Assembly: GCF_013294005.1 (NCBI RefSeq) | Contig: NZ_JABSNK010000001.1 | Coordinates: 124,001-188,000, forward strand | Source of the DNA: Flavobacterium gelidicaeli | Lineage (GTDB): Bacteria; Bacteroidota; Bacteroidia; Flavobacteriales; Flavobacteriaceae | DNA length: 64,000 nucleotides | Reading direction: 5' to 3' | In this document: in pieces, positions 39,518 through 48,349 of the stretch | Layout of the letters: each line of letters starts with the position of its first letter | Position numbering within the stretch: the first letter of the stretch is position 1 | The notes under the pieces: model-generated | Database searches by the model: none | The model's input: only the letters and a program-made list of their open reading frames with translations | What the model was told of the DNA's origin: nothing | Made by a program: the position numbers and the translations under genes

Positions 39518-39721
39518 TTATTTCTTTGTATCGTTATTATTATCATCATTTTTTGTCTTAAACATTCCTTCTATTGCTGACGCATAGTTTGACGAAAACA
39601 AACTAGTTACTTCCATAATGAATTTTACTGCGTTAACATCATCCATTACCTTTTGCTTTAATTCTTTAGGGACTTCTTGTAATGGAAGCCCTATTTTTTT
39701 GAAAGGATTCTCGTTTTCCAT
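39518..39721 (-). CDS. Small acidic hypothetical protein
   Basis: 67 residues, no signal peptide or membrane segment. A short amphipathic stretch PKELKQKVMDDVNAVKFIMEVTSLF is followed by a charged tail NDDNNNDTKK. Its ATG overlaps the stop of the ECF sigma gene by one base, so the two are translationally coupled. It could modulate the sigma factor, but nothing in the sequence shows that; it does not resemble a membrane anti-sigma factor. Confidence 0.7.
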   Translation of the reverse strand: MENENPFKKIGLPLQEVPKELKQKVMDDVNAVKFIMEVTSLFSSNYASAIEGMFKTKNDDNNNDTKK

Positions 39722-40284
39722 TATATAGCTAATTTATTATACACTTCGGCGATTTTTACTTTTGCTCTTGATAGCCGCATCTTAACGGCACTTTCTGATA
39801 ATTCTAATACTTCTTGAAGTTCCTTTATGGGGACGTCATCTTGGTATTTCATTTGTAAAATCATGCGGTCCTCAGGAGGAATCAACGTTAGTGCTTTTTC
39901 CAGTTTATCTACTTGCATTTGATACAAACTAAAATCATTTACTTCGATAGCCAAGTCATATTGTTCTTCTACTTGATTTGAATGTGATGACATCTTACGC
40001 TCTTTATCACGATTCAGATAATTAACACAAAAATTATAAGTAACAGAATACAACCATGTTGAAAACTTAGACTTTCCGTTAAAACCTGAAACCTTTACAA
40101 AAACATGTAAAAATACATCTTGAGTTAAATCTTTAGCTTCATCTATAGACCGAACAAAACTGTAGCATTTGTTATAAACTAAATGTTCGTATCGATCATA
40201 TAAAACTCCAAACATAACTGTATCGTTAGTCTCTCCAATTTTTGATGCCAATTCTTCGTCAGTTACATCTTTGTATTTCTCCAC
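39721..40284 (-). CDS. ECF RNA polymerase sigma factor
   Basis: 187 residues. Region 2 (about 26-95) is clear: GVLYDRYEHLVYNKCYSF, AKDLTQDVFLHVFVKV, KFSTWLYSVTYNFCVNYLNRDK. Region 4 (about 130-183) has PPEDRMILQMKYQDDVPIKELQEVL and the helix-turn-helix LSESAVKMRLSRAKVKI. It heads a minus-strand operon with a small protein and an MscS channel, and sits near OmpA-like and beta-barrel genes, pointing to an envelope-stress role. No obvious anti-sigma gene. Confidence 0.9.
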   Translation of the reverse strand: MEKYKDVTDEELASKIGETNDTVMFGVLYDRYEHLVYNKCYSFVRSIDEAKDLTQDVFLHVFVKVSGFNGKSKFSTWLYSVTYNFCVNYLNRDKERKMSSHSNQVEEQYDLAIEVNDFSLYQMQVDKLEKALTLIPPEDRMILQMKYQDDVPIKELQEVLELSESAVKMRLSRAKVKIAEVYNKLAI

Positions 40285-40346
40285 TTTGTATATCCTTTAT
40301 ATAAGTTAGACACAACTATTATTACAAAGTCACTATTAAAACACAG

Positions 40347-41360
40347 TTAATTTTTAACTACAAAACTTACATCAACCCTACGAGCCATAGTTTCAGTACT
40401 ACTGTTTGTATCTACTCCATGATGTTGAGATAGTATTCTTTTTGGTGAGATTCCGTTTTCTATTAAAAACTGTTTTACCGCATCATTTCGAAGTAAAGAT
40501 AATTTATTATTGTAATCAATATTTCCTTTTTTACTACTATAGCCTTCTAAAAACACTAATAAGTTTGGATTGCCATTTAAATTTCGAAATACCTCTCCTA
40601 AACGTAAAGCATCACCTTGCTCTATTTTTGTAGCATTATTATCAAAAAAGACTTGCGCTTGTACCTTTTCATACTTCTCTTTCAAGATCTCCTGTACTGA
40701 AACAAATTTAGCCGATGGCTTTATAGCAACATCAGCTTGCTCTAAAGCTACAGAATCAGTAACTACAACCAAATTATCTACACGGTTTACATTTGCAATT
40801 GTTTCTGTTTTTTCGACAGCCTTAGTACTTGTCGCAGCAACAACCGCAACTGCAGCTGGAACTGCAATCGTATTCACTTTTTGGAGCATCAATAATTGTT
40901 CTTGATTACGCAGTAAAGCGTCATATTTATTATTTAATAAGTTGAACTGCTGCTCATAGTTTTTATTTCCATTATCAATATGGGGCAGCTTTTTATTATT
41001 ATTTGCTACTGAATTGTAAATAGTATCTCTTATAACCGTTATTTTTTTTGATGATGTAAAAACAGTATCACGAACAACTGTTTGTTTCATTACTGTATCC
41101 ATCTTTATACGTAAAGAGGCTATTTTATTTTCTAACAGATTCATTCTTTGCATCAAGCTGTCATTGTTAACCGTATTATATTCTGAAATAAGTTCACTCG
41201 TGATTTCATTTTTAGGTACAACTGCAATATTTTGATCTTTAAACTTTTGCAAAAGCGAAATTAAATGCGGCTTTGAAATCACTATCTCTCCCTCTTGGTG
41301 GTTTTGTCCAAAGAAAAGTGTTGTAAAAAGTAATAGGATAAGGGTCGTTTTTGTTTTCAT
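40347..41360 (-). CDS. OmpA family protein
   Basis: 337 residues with a signal peptide ending FFGQN. The middle is coiled coil (about 60-160, several heptads with MQRMNLLENKIASLRIKMD). The C-terminal domain is OmpA-like: VFFDNNATKIEQGDALRLGEV, then VFLEGYSSKKGNIDYNNKLSLLRNDAVKQFLIENGI and MARRVDVSFVV, which binds peptidoglycan. It is read opposite to the operon at 41562-45114; a large palindrome lies between them. Confidence 0.88.
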   Translation of the reverse strand: MKTKTTLILLLFTTLFFGQNHQEGEIVISKPHLISLLQKFKDQNIAVVPKNEITSELISEYNTVNNDSLMQRMNLLENKIASLRIKMDTVMKQTVVRDTVFTSSKKITVIRDTIYNSVANNNKKLPHIDNGNKNYEQQFNLLNNKYDALLRNQEQLLMLQKVNTIAVPAAVAVVAATSTKAVEKTETIANVNRVDNLVVVTDSVALEQADVAIKPSAKFVSVQEILKEKYEKVQAQVFFDNNATKIEQGDALRLGEVFRNLNGNPNLLVFLEGYSSKKGNIDYNNKLSLLRNDAVKQFLIENGISPKRILSQHHGVDTNSSTETMARRVDVSFVVKN

Positions 41361-41459
41361 ACTATATTATTTATTGAATGTTGTCAAATTAGAAATTAGT
41401 TCTCAATTTAGAACTGATTGTATTATATCGTGCTCTTCTATTGAAGAAGCAACTTATAA

Positions 41460-41535
41460 TTAAGACACTTAATAAATAGAAAAGTCACTTTTTTTTTAAA
41501 ATAAATGTGACCTATCGGTTTTTCATGTGTCTTAA
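41460..41535. promoter_or_regulatory. 76-bp imperfect palindrome between divergent operons
   Basis: TTAAGACAC (41460-41468) pairs with GTGTCTTAA (41527-41535), and GTCAC (41484-41488) with GTGAC (41507-41511). Both inverted repeats share the same centre (41497.5), and 29 of the 38 symmetric pairs are Watson-Crick matches. It lies between the OmpA gene (minus) and the coiled-coil lipoprotein gene (plus). Possible roles are an operator or a transcribed hairpin. No TAnnTTTG element is evident nearby. Confidence 0.5.
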
Positions 41536-41561
41536 CTATAAATCATTTAAATATTCACGAC

Positions 41562-42482
41562 ATGAAAAAAATAACTCTAGTTGCATTAACAATACTCTCA
41601 CTAAGTTCTTGCGTTAAGAAACAAGATGGCGAAAATCCAGAAATCAAAAAAGAAATTGTTCAAACCAATTCACAATTAAATAAGACCCTTGAAGAACAAG
41701 AAGAAGCAAAACAACAAATTGTTGCCCTTTCAAGAAAAAAAGATTCGTTGCTAAACGTGTTAAAAAGCACTAAAGAATCTATGGCAAGAATGAACGATTC
41801 AAAAATTGACAAAGGAATCCAAGGAGTTAATTTAAAACTGAACGAACTAAAAGGTCAAAAAGAAAACATTGAAGAGCAAGTTACTTTACAAAAACAAGAA
41901 ATGGAACTAGCTGCTAAAAAAATTGATTTATTAAATCAAGAAAAAGTGGTTTATGATGCACAACACAAAGCATTATATGACAAAGGTGCTGCGCCAAAAG
42001 ATTTTGCAAAAATAGACACCTTATTAGGAGCGATCAACGGAAAAATCAATGATCAAAAACGAAAAGTAAAAGCGTTAACTAGAAACATCTCTGATGTAGA
42101 AGACCAGGTATTATCGATTGATGGTCAACGTGATTTTCTAAGTAAAAAAATAAGAGAAGATTATAATGCTCAAGAAATTTTTGGAGAATTTGCAAAAGAA
42201 GAAGAGTCCAAAATTACGACACAAATTAGTGCGATTGACACACAAATATCAAGCCTTACTGGTAACGTAAACAGCATCAACACATCTGTAGCTTCATTAA
42301 ATGACAGCATTTCTGTAAAAACAGAACAACACAATTTAAATTCACAAAATCAAGCTGATGCTAACAAAACTCAAAACAGATTATACTACGCATTGATTGC
42401 AGTAGGAATTGTAATCTTACTTTTTGCAGTATTTTATATCATCGGAAAAAGAAAAAAACAACAAAATAAAAAAACTAAATAA
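41562..42482 (+). CDS. Coiled-coil lipoprotein with C-terminal membrane anchor
   Basis: 306 residues: a lipoprotein signal ending LSLSSCVKK (Cys17), a long coiled coil (about 25-150, and again to ~255), and one hydrophobic helix near the C-terminus (about 274-292, YYALIAVGIVILLFAVFYII) followed by a basic tail. Such a protein could span from one membrane to the other. No family name is certain. It opens a four-gene operon, 2 bp before the next gene. Confidence 0.75.
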   Translation: MKKITLVALTILSLSSCVKKQDGENPEIKKEIVQTNSQLNKTLEEQEEAKQQIVALSRKKDSLLNVLKSTKESMARMNDSKIDKGIQGVNLKLNELKGQKENIEEQVTLQKQEMELAAKKIDLLNQEKVVYDAQHKALYDKGAAPKDFAKIDTLLGAINGKINDQKRKVKALTRNISDVEDQVLSIDGQRDFLSKKIREDYNAQEIFGEFAKEEESKITTQISAIDTQISSLTGNVNSINTSVASLNDSISVKTEQHNLNSQNQADANKTQNRLYYALIAVGIVILLFAVFYIIGKRKKQQNKKTK

Positions 42483-42484
42483 TC

Positions 42485-42904
42485 ATGGCAAATAAAAAAA
42501 CTTCAGATAAAAAATCAACTTCAGCATTTGATTCAATTAAAAATTTCATTGGTAATGTTACTGATAACGTAATTGAAGGGACTGCAGTAGTTACCGAAAA
42601 GCTAAAAGACTCTAGTGCAAAAGCTTATGTTGCAAGTTCAGAAATAGTTGAAGAAGCAAACCAACGCATCCATTTGTACACTGATAAAATTTCGCTTCAA
42701 AAAGAAGAGAAAAATATTATCGAAAGACAACAAGAAATTATAATGAGCTTTGGCGAAAAATCATTAGAGCACTATGTAAAAACGGACACTTTACACAAAC
42801 CATTTTTGACTGGTAATGAAATAGCTCTTTTAGTTGAGGAGTACAAGGGGAACGTAAAAAACCTTATTTCTATCGAAAAAAAATTAAAAAAACTTAATAA
42901 TTAA
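42485..42904 (+). CDS. Hypothetical soluble protein
   Basis: 139 residues, Lys/Ser-rich N-terminus, no signal peptide. It contains a YtxH-like amphipathic segment (IGNVTDNVIEGTAVVTEKLKD) and a charged helical remainder. No function is recognised. Gaps of 2 and 3 bp to its neighbours show that it belongs to the operon from 41562 to 45114. Confidence 0.7.
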   Translation: MANKKTSDKKSTSAFDSIKNFIGNVTDNVIEGTAVVTEKLKDSSAKAYVASSEIVEEANQRIHLYTDKISLQKEEKNIIERQQEIIMSFGEKSLEHYVKTDTLHKPFLTGNEIALLVEEYKGNVKNLISIEKKLKKLNN

Positions 42905-42907
42905 ACT

Positions 42908-43234
42908 ATGAGAAATATTTTACTCCTTGGGTATTTAATTCTGAATGTTTTTTTATATACCCTCAACTTTGAGATCTTCCACACTCCTCAAGCCATTGAT
43001 CTAGGATTTGGAATCTTCACGACATTCCCACTGCTTATTACTATGGCATTTGGATTGATCTTTTGCTTATTTTTCTTTCTTATGGATAAGAACAAGCAAA
43101 TGAAAAATGAAGCGATTATCGAGAATCTAAAAAATGAAATTACCATTCATAAAAAAGATTTTGAAATTGCTACTCTTAAAATGAATTCTTCGCCTATAGA
43201 ACCTCAAGTTTTGGTTGCTGAAGAGATCATATAA
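42908..43234 (+). CDS. Small membrane protein, LapA-like topology
   Basis: 108 residues: two hydrophobic helices (about 4-19 and 33-57) and a cytoplasmic coiled-coil tail (KNKQMKNEAIIENLKNEITIHKKDFE). The arrangement resembles LapA/YciS envelope proteins, but homology is not certain. Third gene of the operon. Confidence 0.65.
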   Translation: MRNILLLGYLILNVFLYTLNFEIFHTPQAIDLGFGIFTTFPLLITMAFGLIFCLFFFLMDKNKQMKNEAIIENLKNEITIHKKDFEIATLKMNSSPIEPQVLVAEEII

Positions 43235-43254
43235 ACAATTAATACTATTTTCAC

Positions 43255-45114
43255 ATGAAAAAAACGATATACCTCTTATTATTATCCCTTTCAACTTTTG
43301 GATTTGCACAAGTAAAAGACATCAGCTTTACCGCTTCACCTTTTGTAGATTACACTTTTTACGACAAACAATCTGGTCTAGAAAACGCTACATCTGTAGG
43401 TGGAAAGATTGGTTTTGGTTTTGGCGAATATGTTGAAATTCGTGCAGTTTACATGCAATCTTTAGGTTTAAAAACTAGATTTTCTGATTTTGGGATTACA
43501 GGTTACAATGAAGGTACGTTTCAATCACAAGATGTTGATCTAACCCGTTGGGGAGGAGAATTCAAAACTAACCTTGGTAAAGGGCGCTTTATTCCTTACC
43601 TAACATTAGGTTCTGGAGTGCAAAACATTGCGATCAAAGACGGAGCAGATTTTGACCAAATATATACCAGTCTTGGTCTTGGCTTTAAAACCAAATTAAC
43701 TGACCGTATCGTTTTTACTATTGAAGGAAAATACAACAACTACAACTTTAACGCTGGTGAAAATTTACTTACGGAACAAAACAAGAATGATTTTGGTGTG
43801 ACTAATGCCGATTTTGAAACCAATGGATTGACAAATTGGTCTGCACAAGCATCCTTACAATTTTACTTAGGAGGAAGAAAACCCGGTACAATGAGCGAAC
43901 TAGACAAGGCCTATTACAGTAAATTTAGTAATGGTTTCAAAGGTATTCAGTGGATTATTGAACCTAGTATCAACTACATTAAATTTGATGATAAATCACT
44001 TTTCAAAGACACCTACTTAATGGGATTGTATGCTGGTTTTGACTTTAACCAATACACTGGAATTCGTGCTTTCTATTTACAAGCTTCAGAGAACGAACAA
44101 ATTTCGACCTCTTTTGACCACCTGTCTATGTATGGTTTGGAGTTTAGAGCGAGATTGAATGATGGTAACGGAGTAACACCGTACTTAATTTTAGGTGGTG
44201 GTATTTTGAATACGCAAAGTAATTACTTAGGAAAAACAAATACGGCAGTAGATAGCGAAGAATTTGCTTCGGCAGGTTTGGGTTTAAACATTCCGTTGAG
44301 CAAGCATATTTTGATTACGGGTGGTGCAAGAGGTATGATTACATCTGCAGCTGATGTTACTGATTTATCAAGCCCAGACAATTTGCAAACACATATTATG
44401 TACAACGCCGGAATCAAATTAAGTTTTGGCGGTAAAAAAACAAATCCTGATACTATTTACGCCGCACAGTTAAGCGAACAACTGAACATCAAAGACAAAG
44501 AAACACAAGTTTATATTGATGAGAAAATTGCACAAAACAATGCAGACAACACAAATAAAATTGCAACGTTAAAACAAGAATATCAAGATAAACTAGATGG
44601 ACTGGAAACAGACTTAGAAAAAGCAAAAGCAAATGACGACATTGACAAAGCAGTAGTTATTCTTGAACAAAAGAAAACGGCTCAAAACGCTCTTGAGGAA
44701 GTAGCTCAAATAGAAAAAAAGGCCATTGAAAAGAAAGAAGCACAACAATTAAAAGTAATTGCCGCAAAACAAGAAATTAAAACAGTAGCAAATGATAGTA
44801 TTGCACCTATTGTTAATAAAACTGTAAAAGACAGTATTGTTTCAACTCCTGTTACTACCTTAGCAAAAGAAAGTGCTACTAAAACAGTAGTAACAACACA
44901 AGTTCCTGCAACTACAGTAAAAACAACTAATAACAATCCTGTTGAGTATATTAGATTAACTCCAGCGGAATTAGAAAGTTTGATTGATCAAGTTATGGAA
45001 ACCAATAAAACCAACTATAACAATGCTCTTGAAAATGAAAAAATCAAGAAAAGAGTAGACGTTTTAGAAAAAGCATTGTTAGAAAAAAATAAGCCAGCGG
45101 CTAAAAAGAAATAA
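43255..45114 (+). CDS. Outer-membrane protein with two barrel-like halves and a coiled-coil tail
   Basis: 619 residues with a signal peptide ending FGFAQ. Residues 20-200 and 225-400 repeat one another: EIRAVYMQSLG ... GGEFKTNLGKGRFIPYLTLGSG against GIRAFYLQASE ... GLEFRARLNDGNGVTPYLILGGG, each with a later strand block. This looks like two eight-stranded OmpA-like barrels or a duplicated half. From about 410 the protein becomes a coiled coil (IAQNNADNTNKIATLKQEYQ, VILEQKKTAQ) with a Thr/Val-rich linker, ending KPAAKKK. The role is unknown; perhaps it tethers the outer membrane. Confidence 0.75.
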   Translation: MKKTIYLLLLSLSTFGFAQVKDISFTASPFVDYTFYDKQSGLENATSVGGKIGFGFGEYVEIRAVYMQSLGLKTRFSDFGITGYNEGTFQSQDVDLTRWGGEFKTNLGKGRFIPYLTLGSGVQNIAIKDGADFDQIYTSLGLGFKTKLTDRIVFTIEGKYNNYNFNAGENLLTEQNKNDFGVTNADFETNGLTNWSAQASLQFYLGGRKPGTMSELDKAYYSKFSNGFKGIQWIIEPSINYIKFDDKSLFKDTYLMGLYAGFDFNQYTGIRAFYLQASENEQISTSFDHLSMYGLEFRARLNDGNGVTPYLILGGGILNTQSNYLGKTNTAVDSEEFASAGLGLNIPLSKHILITGGARGMITSAADVTDLSSPDNLQTHIMYNAGIKLSFGGKKTNPDTIYAAQLSEQLNIKDKETQVYIDEKIAQNNADNTNKIATLKQEYQDKLDGLETDLEKAKANDDIDKAVVILEQKKTAQNALEEVAQIEKKAIEKKEAQQLKVIAAKQEIKTVANDSIAPIVNKTVKDSIVSTPVTTLAKESATKTVVTTQVPATTVKTTNNNPVEYIRLTPAELESLIDQVMETNKTNYNNALENEKIKKRVDVLEKALLEKNKPAAKKK

Positions 45115-45136
45115 CAATTCCTTTACGCATAAGGAT

Positions 45137-45176
45137 AAAATGGAGTATAATGAATTAATTATACTCCATTTTTTTT
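45137..45176 (+). terminator. Terminator of the 41562-45114 operon
   Basis: A 15-bp stem AAAATGGAGTATAAT / ATTATACTCCATTTT with loop GAATTA and a T run. Confidence 0.9.
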
Positions 45177-45196
45177 AAACTATAAAAACTAAACAA

Positions 45197-45850
45197 ATGA
45201 AATATCAAGTTACTATCAACAATATCCAAACAATTGAAGAATCAAACACCTACTGGTCAACTGAAGATTATGTAGCCTTACTTGCTGAATATGGTTTTCC
45301 TGATGCAAAAAGCAGAGATAATAAAGAGTTACGCGAATTACTTTTTATGGCAATTAGCGATTACGAGCCTAATGAAGCTGCTGTTATCTTACTAACTTAC
45401 AAATTATCAGAAGAATTAAGTGAAGGGCAAATTGAGCAAATCTCAAATGATATGCTGCTGGATAAAGTTTGCGAAGAATATCCAGTTATTAAGCTACACG
45501 CACCTTTATTTCATTGCAACCAATTACTGCATCATGCCTACAACGGCAAATTTCCAAATGCCAAAGCACTTGTTTTAAAATGTAAAATCACTAGTGACGA
45601 AAAAGGAGAATTAACTAAAGAGCAATTCTTAAAAATCTTAAACAATGGCTTGGCAGAAGCAACACTTATTAAACGTCTTTTTGACGAACCAATGACTACC
45701 GATGCTCCGTTTCCTGACGCGGAAGGAATTGTATGGGAATTAAACACCGTAGACAATGAAAATTACGAAATGATAACCTCTGAATATTGGATGGAACGCA
45801 ATGACATTATCGCTGGAGAGTTTGAAGGTGAAGTGCTAGAAGAAGCATAA
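45197..45850 (+). CDS. Hypothetical acidic cytoplasmic protein
   Basis: 217 residues, acidic, with no signal or membrane segment. Opening block IEESNTYWSTEDYVALLAEYGFPDAKSRDNKELRELLFMAISD, and DAEGIVWELNTVDNENYEMITSEYWMERND near the end; I do not recognise a named domain. It is monocistronic, between two strong terminators. Confidence 0.75.
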   Translation: MKYQVTINNIQTIEESNTYWSTEDYVALLAEYGFPDAKSRDNKELRELLFMAISDYEPNEAAVILLTYKLSEELSEGQIEQISNDMLLDKVCEEYPVIKLHAPLFHCNQLLHHAYNGKFPNAKALVLKCKITSDEKGELTKEQFLKILNNGLAEATLIKRLFDEPMTTDAPFPDAEGIVWELNTVDNENYEMITSEYWMERNDIIAGEFEGEVLEEA

Positions 45851-45887
45851 TATCGATTTCAAGTTGCTTTTCGGACTTTTACATTTC

Positions 45888-45951
45888 AGCCACAGTTTAC
45901 CATCGTTTTCACTTAATTGTGAAAGTGATTGTAAACTGTGGCTACTTTTTT
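45888..45951 (+). terminator. Long-stem terminator
   Basis: The outer 13 bp AGCCACAGTTTAC / GTAAACTGTGGCT (45888-45900, 45931-45943) are perfect, with an inner stem including TTTCAC / GTGAAA, then eight T. The stem is near-perfect over 25 bp. Confidence 0.88.
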
Positions 45952-46000
45952 TTATAACTTTCTATTTTTAGCAAAAATATTCTGGTCGAACGGGTTTTGC

Positions 46001-46089
46001 ATTAGGGATAGCAGCGGCATCCTTTGATGAAATGCAATGGAATCAAAGATACAGCGTATAGCCCGCCCGTAGGGAATGCCCTGCTCCAA
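46001..46089. repeat. Structured intergenic repeat element, copy 2
   Basis: Lies in the 343-bp gap before the primary sigma factor gene. Starts AGGGATAGCAGCGGCATCC, contains a perfect CTTTGAT / ATCAAAG hairpin (46022-46028, 46042-46048) and ACAGCGTATAGC, and ends CCCTGCTCC. The order of blocks matches copy 1 (15681) and copy 3 (50013). It has more G+C than its surroundings. Confidence 0.6.
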
Positions 46090-46194
46090 CTTTACTAAGT
46101 AATAAATTAAAATAATTATTTTCATGTTTTTTGTAACATTATCTGTACTTCATACGTATAACTATTTGTACACTTAAAAGTAGGAGACAAACAC

Positions 46195-47058
46195 ATGAGA
46201 CAACTAAAAATTACCAAGCAGGTAACGAATCGTGAAACTGCATCGTTAGACAAATATTTACAAGAAATAGGTAAAGTTGACCTTATTACGGCCGATGAAG
46301 AAGTAGAATTAGCTCAAAAAATTAAAGCTGGGGATCAAAAAGCCCTAGAGAAATTAACAAAAGCAAACTTGCGTTTTGTTGTTTCGGTAGCAAAACAATA
46401 TCAAAATCAAGGATTAACTCTTCCCGATTTAATTAACGAAGGAAACCTTGGACTTATAAAAGCAGCACAACGTTTTGATGAAACGCGTGGTTTCAAATTC
46501 ATTTCGTACGCTGTATGGTGGATTCGTCAGTCGATTTTGCAAGCACTTGCTGAACAATCTCGTATTGTACGTTTGCCATTGAATAAAATTGGTTCTATCA
46601 ACAAAATCAACAAAATGTATGCGTTATTAGAGCAATCTAACGAGCGCCCGCCATCTGCTGAGGAAATTGCAAAAGAGCTAGACATGACGGTAAATGATGT
46701 TAAAGAGTCTATGAAAAACTCTGGTCGTCACTTATCAATGGATGCTCCTCTTGTTGAAGGAGAAGATTCTAACCTATATGACGTATTGCGTTCAGGTGAG
46801 TCTCCTAACCCAGACAGAGAATTAATCCACGAATCTTTGCGTACTGAAATTGAGCGTTCATTAGAAACATTGACACCTCGTGAGGCTGATGTGGTTCGTT
46901 TGTACTTTGGTCTTGGTGATCAACACCCAATGACTCTTGAAGAAATAGGCGAAACGTTTGACCTAACTCGCGAGCGTGTACGTCAAATTAAGGAAAAAGC
47001 AATCCGAAGATTAAAACATACTTCTAGAAGTAAAATATTAAAAACATACTTAGGGTAA
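46195..47058 (+). CDS. rpoD: Primary RNA polymerase sigma factor (RpoD/SigA)
   Basis: 287 residues: regions 1.2 (about 15-45), 2 ([55 protein letters not shown]), 3 and 4 ([37 protein letters not shown]). Region 1.1 is absent, as is typical for Bacteroidota, whose sigma factor reads TTG/TAnnTTTG promoters like those noted here. Monocistronic. Confidence 0.95.
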   Translation: MRQLKITKQVTNRETASLDKYLQEIGKVDLITADEEVELAQKIKAGDQKALEKLTKANLRFVVSVAKQYQNQGLTLPDLINEGNLGLIKAAQRFDETRGFKFISYAVWWIRQSILQALAEQSRIVRLPLNKIGSINKINKMYALLEQSNERPPSAEEIAKELDMTVNDVKESMKNSGRHLSMDAPLVEGEDSNLYDVLRSGESPNPDRELIHESLRTEIERSLETLTPREADVVRLYFGLGDQHPMTLEEIGETFDLTRERVRQIKEKAIRRLKHTSRSKILKTYLG

Positions 47059-47178
47059 TTTATCCTAAGGTTTAAAAGTTCTTGAATTCTAAAAATCACT
47101 TTTGCTTTATAGATCATAAACTTTTAAATAATAATAAACAACAGTTTGATTGACTGTTCGTTTTTTGATTGATGATTG

Positions 47179-47210
47179 AAACTCCGGCTGATTACCGGAG
47201 TTTTATTTTT
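47179..47210 (+). terminator. Terminator after rpoD
   Basis: A 9-bp stem AAACTCCGG / CCGGAGTTT (47179-47187, 47195-47203), then TTATTTTTTA. Confidence 0.85.
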
Positions 47211-47567
47211 TATCAAAAAAACTCTCGGTCTGTTCTCCGCCGCGGCGGATCGGGTTTAGCTTCACTCAATTCGTCTTTCAGACTCGTGTCCGGAGTTTTA
47301 CTTTTTACCCCCCCTAACCCCCGAAGGGGGAATTGAACACAGATACCTATTTTATTACAATTTATTCTTGCAATTGATTTGTTTTACCCTTCGTAATCTC
47401 GATAGATATCGGGATCTGTTCGGGATTTCCATTACAATATTTTTTTATCTATTGCACTATCGCTCCATAAATAAAAAAGGATTTTCACTTCAGTCCCTTA
47501 CGCATTGCAACCTTTTTAGCCTAAAGTTGTACCCTCAAAAAAACTTTCGCATTTGTTTTAAATAACC
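47211..47567. repeat. Mosaic of short palindromic repeats before rpe
   Basis: No gene. It holds the 14-bp perfect palindrome TCCGCCGCGGCGGA (47236-47249), a second copy of the TAACCCCCGAAGGGGGAATT hairpin (47315-47334), and CGATAGATATCGGGAT (47400-47415). These G+C-rich short inverted repeats stand out from the AT-rich spacers. They look like small interspersed elements. Confidence 0.55.
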
Positions 47568-47575
47568 TAATTTTG
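47568..47575 (+). promoter_or_regulatory. rpe promoter -7 element
   Basis: TAATTTTG followed by CAC, an exact TAnnTTTG match 52 bp upstream of rpe. A -33 TTG at the normal distance is not clear. Confidence 0.5.
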
Positions 47576-47627
47576 CACAAACTACAACTAAAGAATCTGA
47601 AACAAACTCAGATTAAACAACAACACA

Positions 47628-48290
47628 ATGAAAAACACACTTATTGCACCATCAGTATTGGCAGCCGATTTTGGAAATCTGCAACGCGACATCGAAATGA
47701 TTAATAATAGTGAAGCAGACTGGTTTCATATTGACATCATGGACGGTGTTTTTGTTCCAAACATTTCTTACGGAATGCCAGTTTTGCAAGCGATTAACAA
47801 ACATGCTAAAAAAACGATTGATGTTCATTTGATGATTATTGATCCAGATCGTTATATCAAAACGTTTGCTGAATTAGGCGCTAATATATTAAGCGTACAC
47901 TATGAAGCTTGTACGCATCTTCACAGAACGCTACAAGCCATCAAAGCGGAAGGAATGAAAGCCGGAGTGGCAATAAACCCTCACACTAATATTGACTTGC
48001 TAGAAGACGTTATCAACGATATTGACTTGGTTTGTATCATGAGCGTGAATCCTGGCTTTGGAGGACAATCTTTTATTGAAAACACCTATGCCAAAGTTCA
48101 AAAACTAAAAGCTTTGATCACTAAAAAAGGAGCAACAACATTAATTGAAGTTGATGGTGGTGTTACTAACAAAAATGCAAAGCAATTAGTTGAAGCTGGA
48201 GCAGATGTTCTGGTAGCTGGAAGCTATGTTTTTGGAGCTGCAGACCCAGTTGCGACAGTTGCAGACCTTAAAAAACTAACTTGTTTCTAA
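47628..48290 (+). CDS. rpe: Ribulose-phosphate 3-epimerase
   Basis: Interconverts ribulose-5-phosphate and xylulose-5-phosphate in the pentose phosphate pathway. TIM barrel of 220 residues with APSVLAADFGNLQRDI, the metal-binding HIDIMDGVFVPNISYG (about 34-49), DVHLMI, MSVNPGFGGQSFI and IEVDGGV. Complete. It is followed by a terminator. Confidence 0.97.
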   Translation: MKNTLIAPSVLAADFGNLQRDIEMINNSEADWFHIDIMDGVFVPNISYGMPVLQAINKHAKKTIDVHLMIIDPDRYIKTFAELGANILSVHYEACTHLHRTLQAIKAEGMKAGVAINPHTNIDLLEDVINDIDLVCIMSVNPGFGGQSFIENTYAKVQKLKALITKKGATTLIEVDGGVTNKNAKQLVEAGADVLVAGSYVFGAADPVATVADLKKLTCF

Positions 48291-48296
48291 AATATC

Positions 48297-48330
48297 AAAA
48301 ATCCCAATCTTTACCGATTGGGATTTTTTA
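48297..48330. terminator. Bidirectional terminator after rpe
   Basis: A 13-bp stem AAAAATCCCAATC / GATTGGGATTTTT with loop TTTACC, between convergent rpe and the CBS pseudogene. Confidence 0.88.
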
Positions 48331-48349
48331 TTCCTCTTTATTATTCTTC

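Noticed and set aside
45850..46194. Small RNA or riboswitch upstream of rpoD
   Set aside because: The structure there is explained by a terminator hairpin and the repeat element; no known riboswitch core is seen.
47368..47565. 65-codon plus-strand frame before rpe
   Set aside because: Starts inside the palindromic repeat region and covers the approach to the rpe promoter; no recognisable protein, so treated as non-coding.
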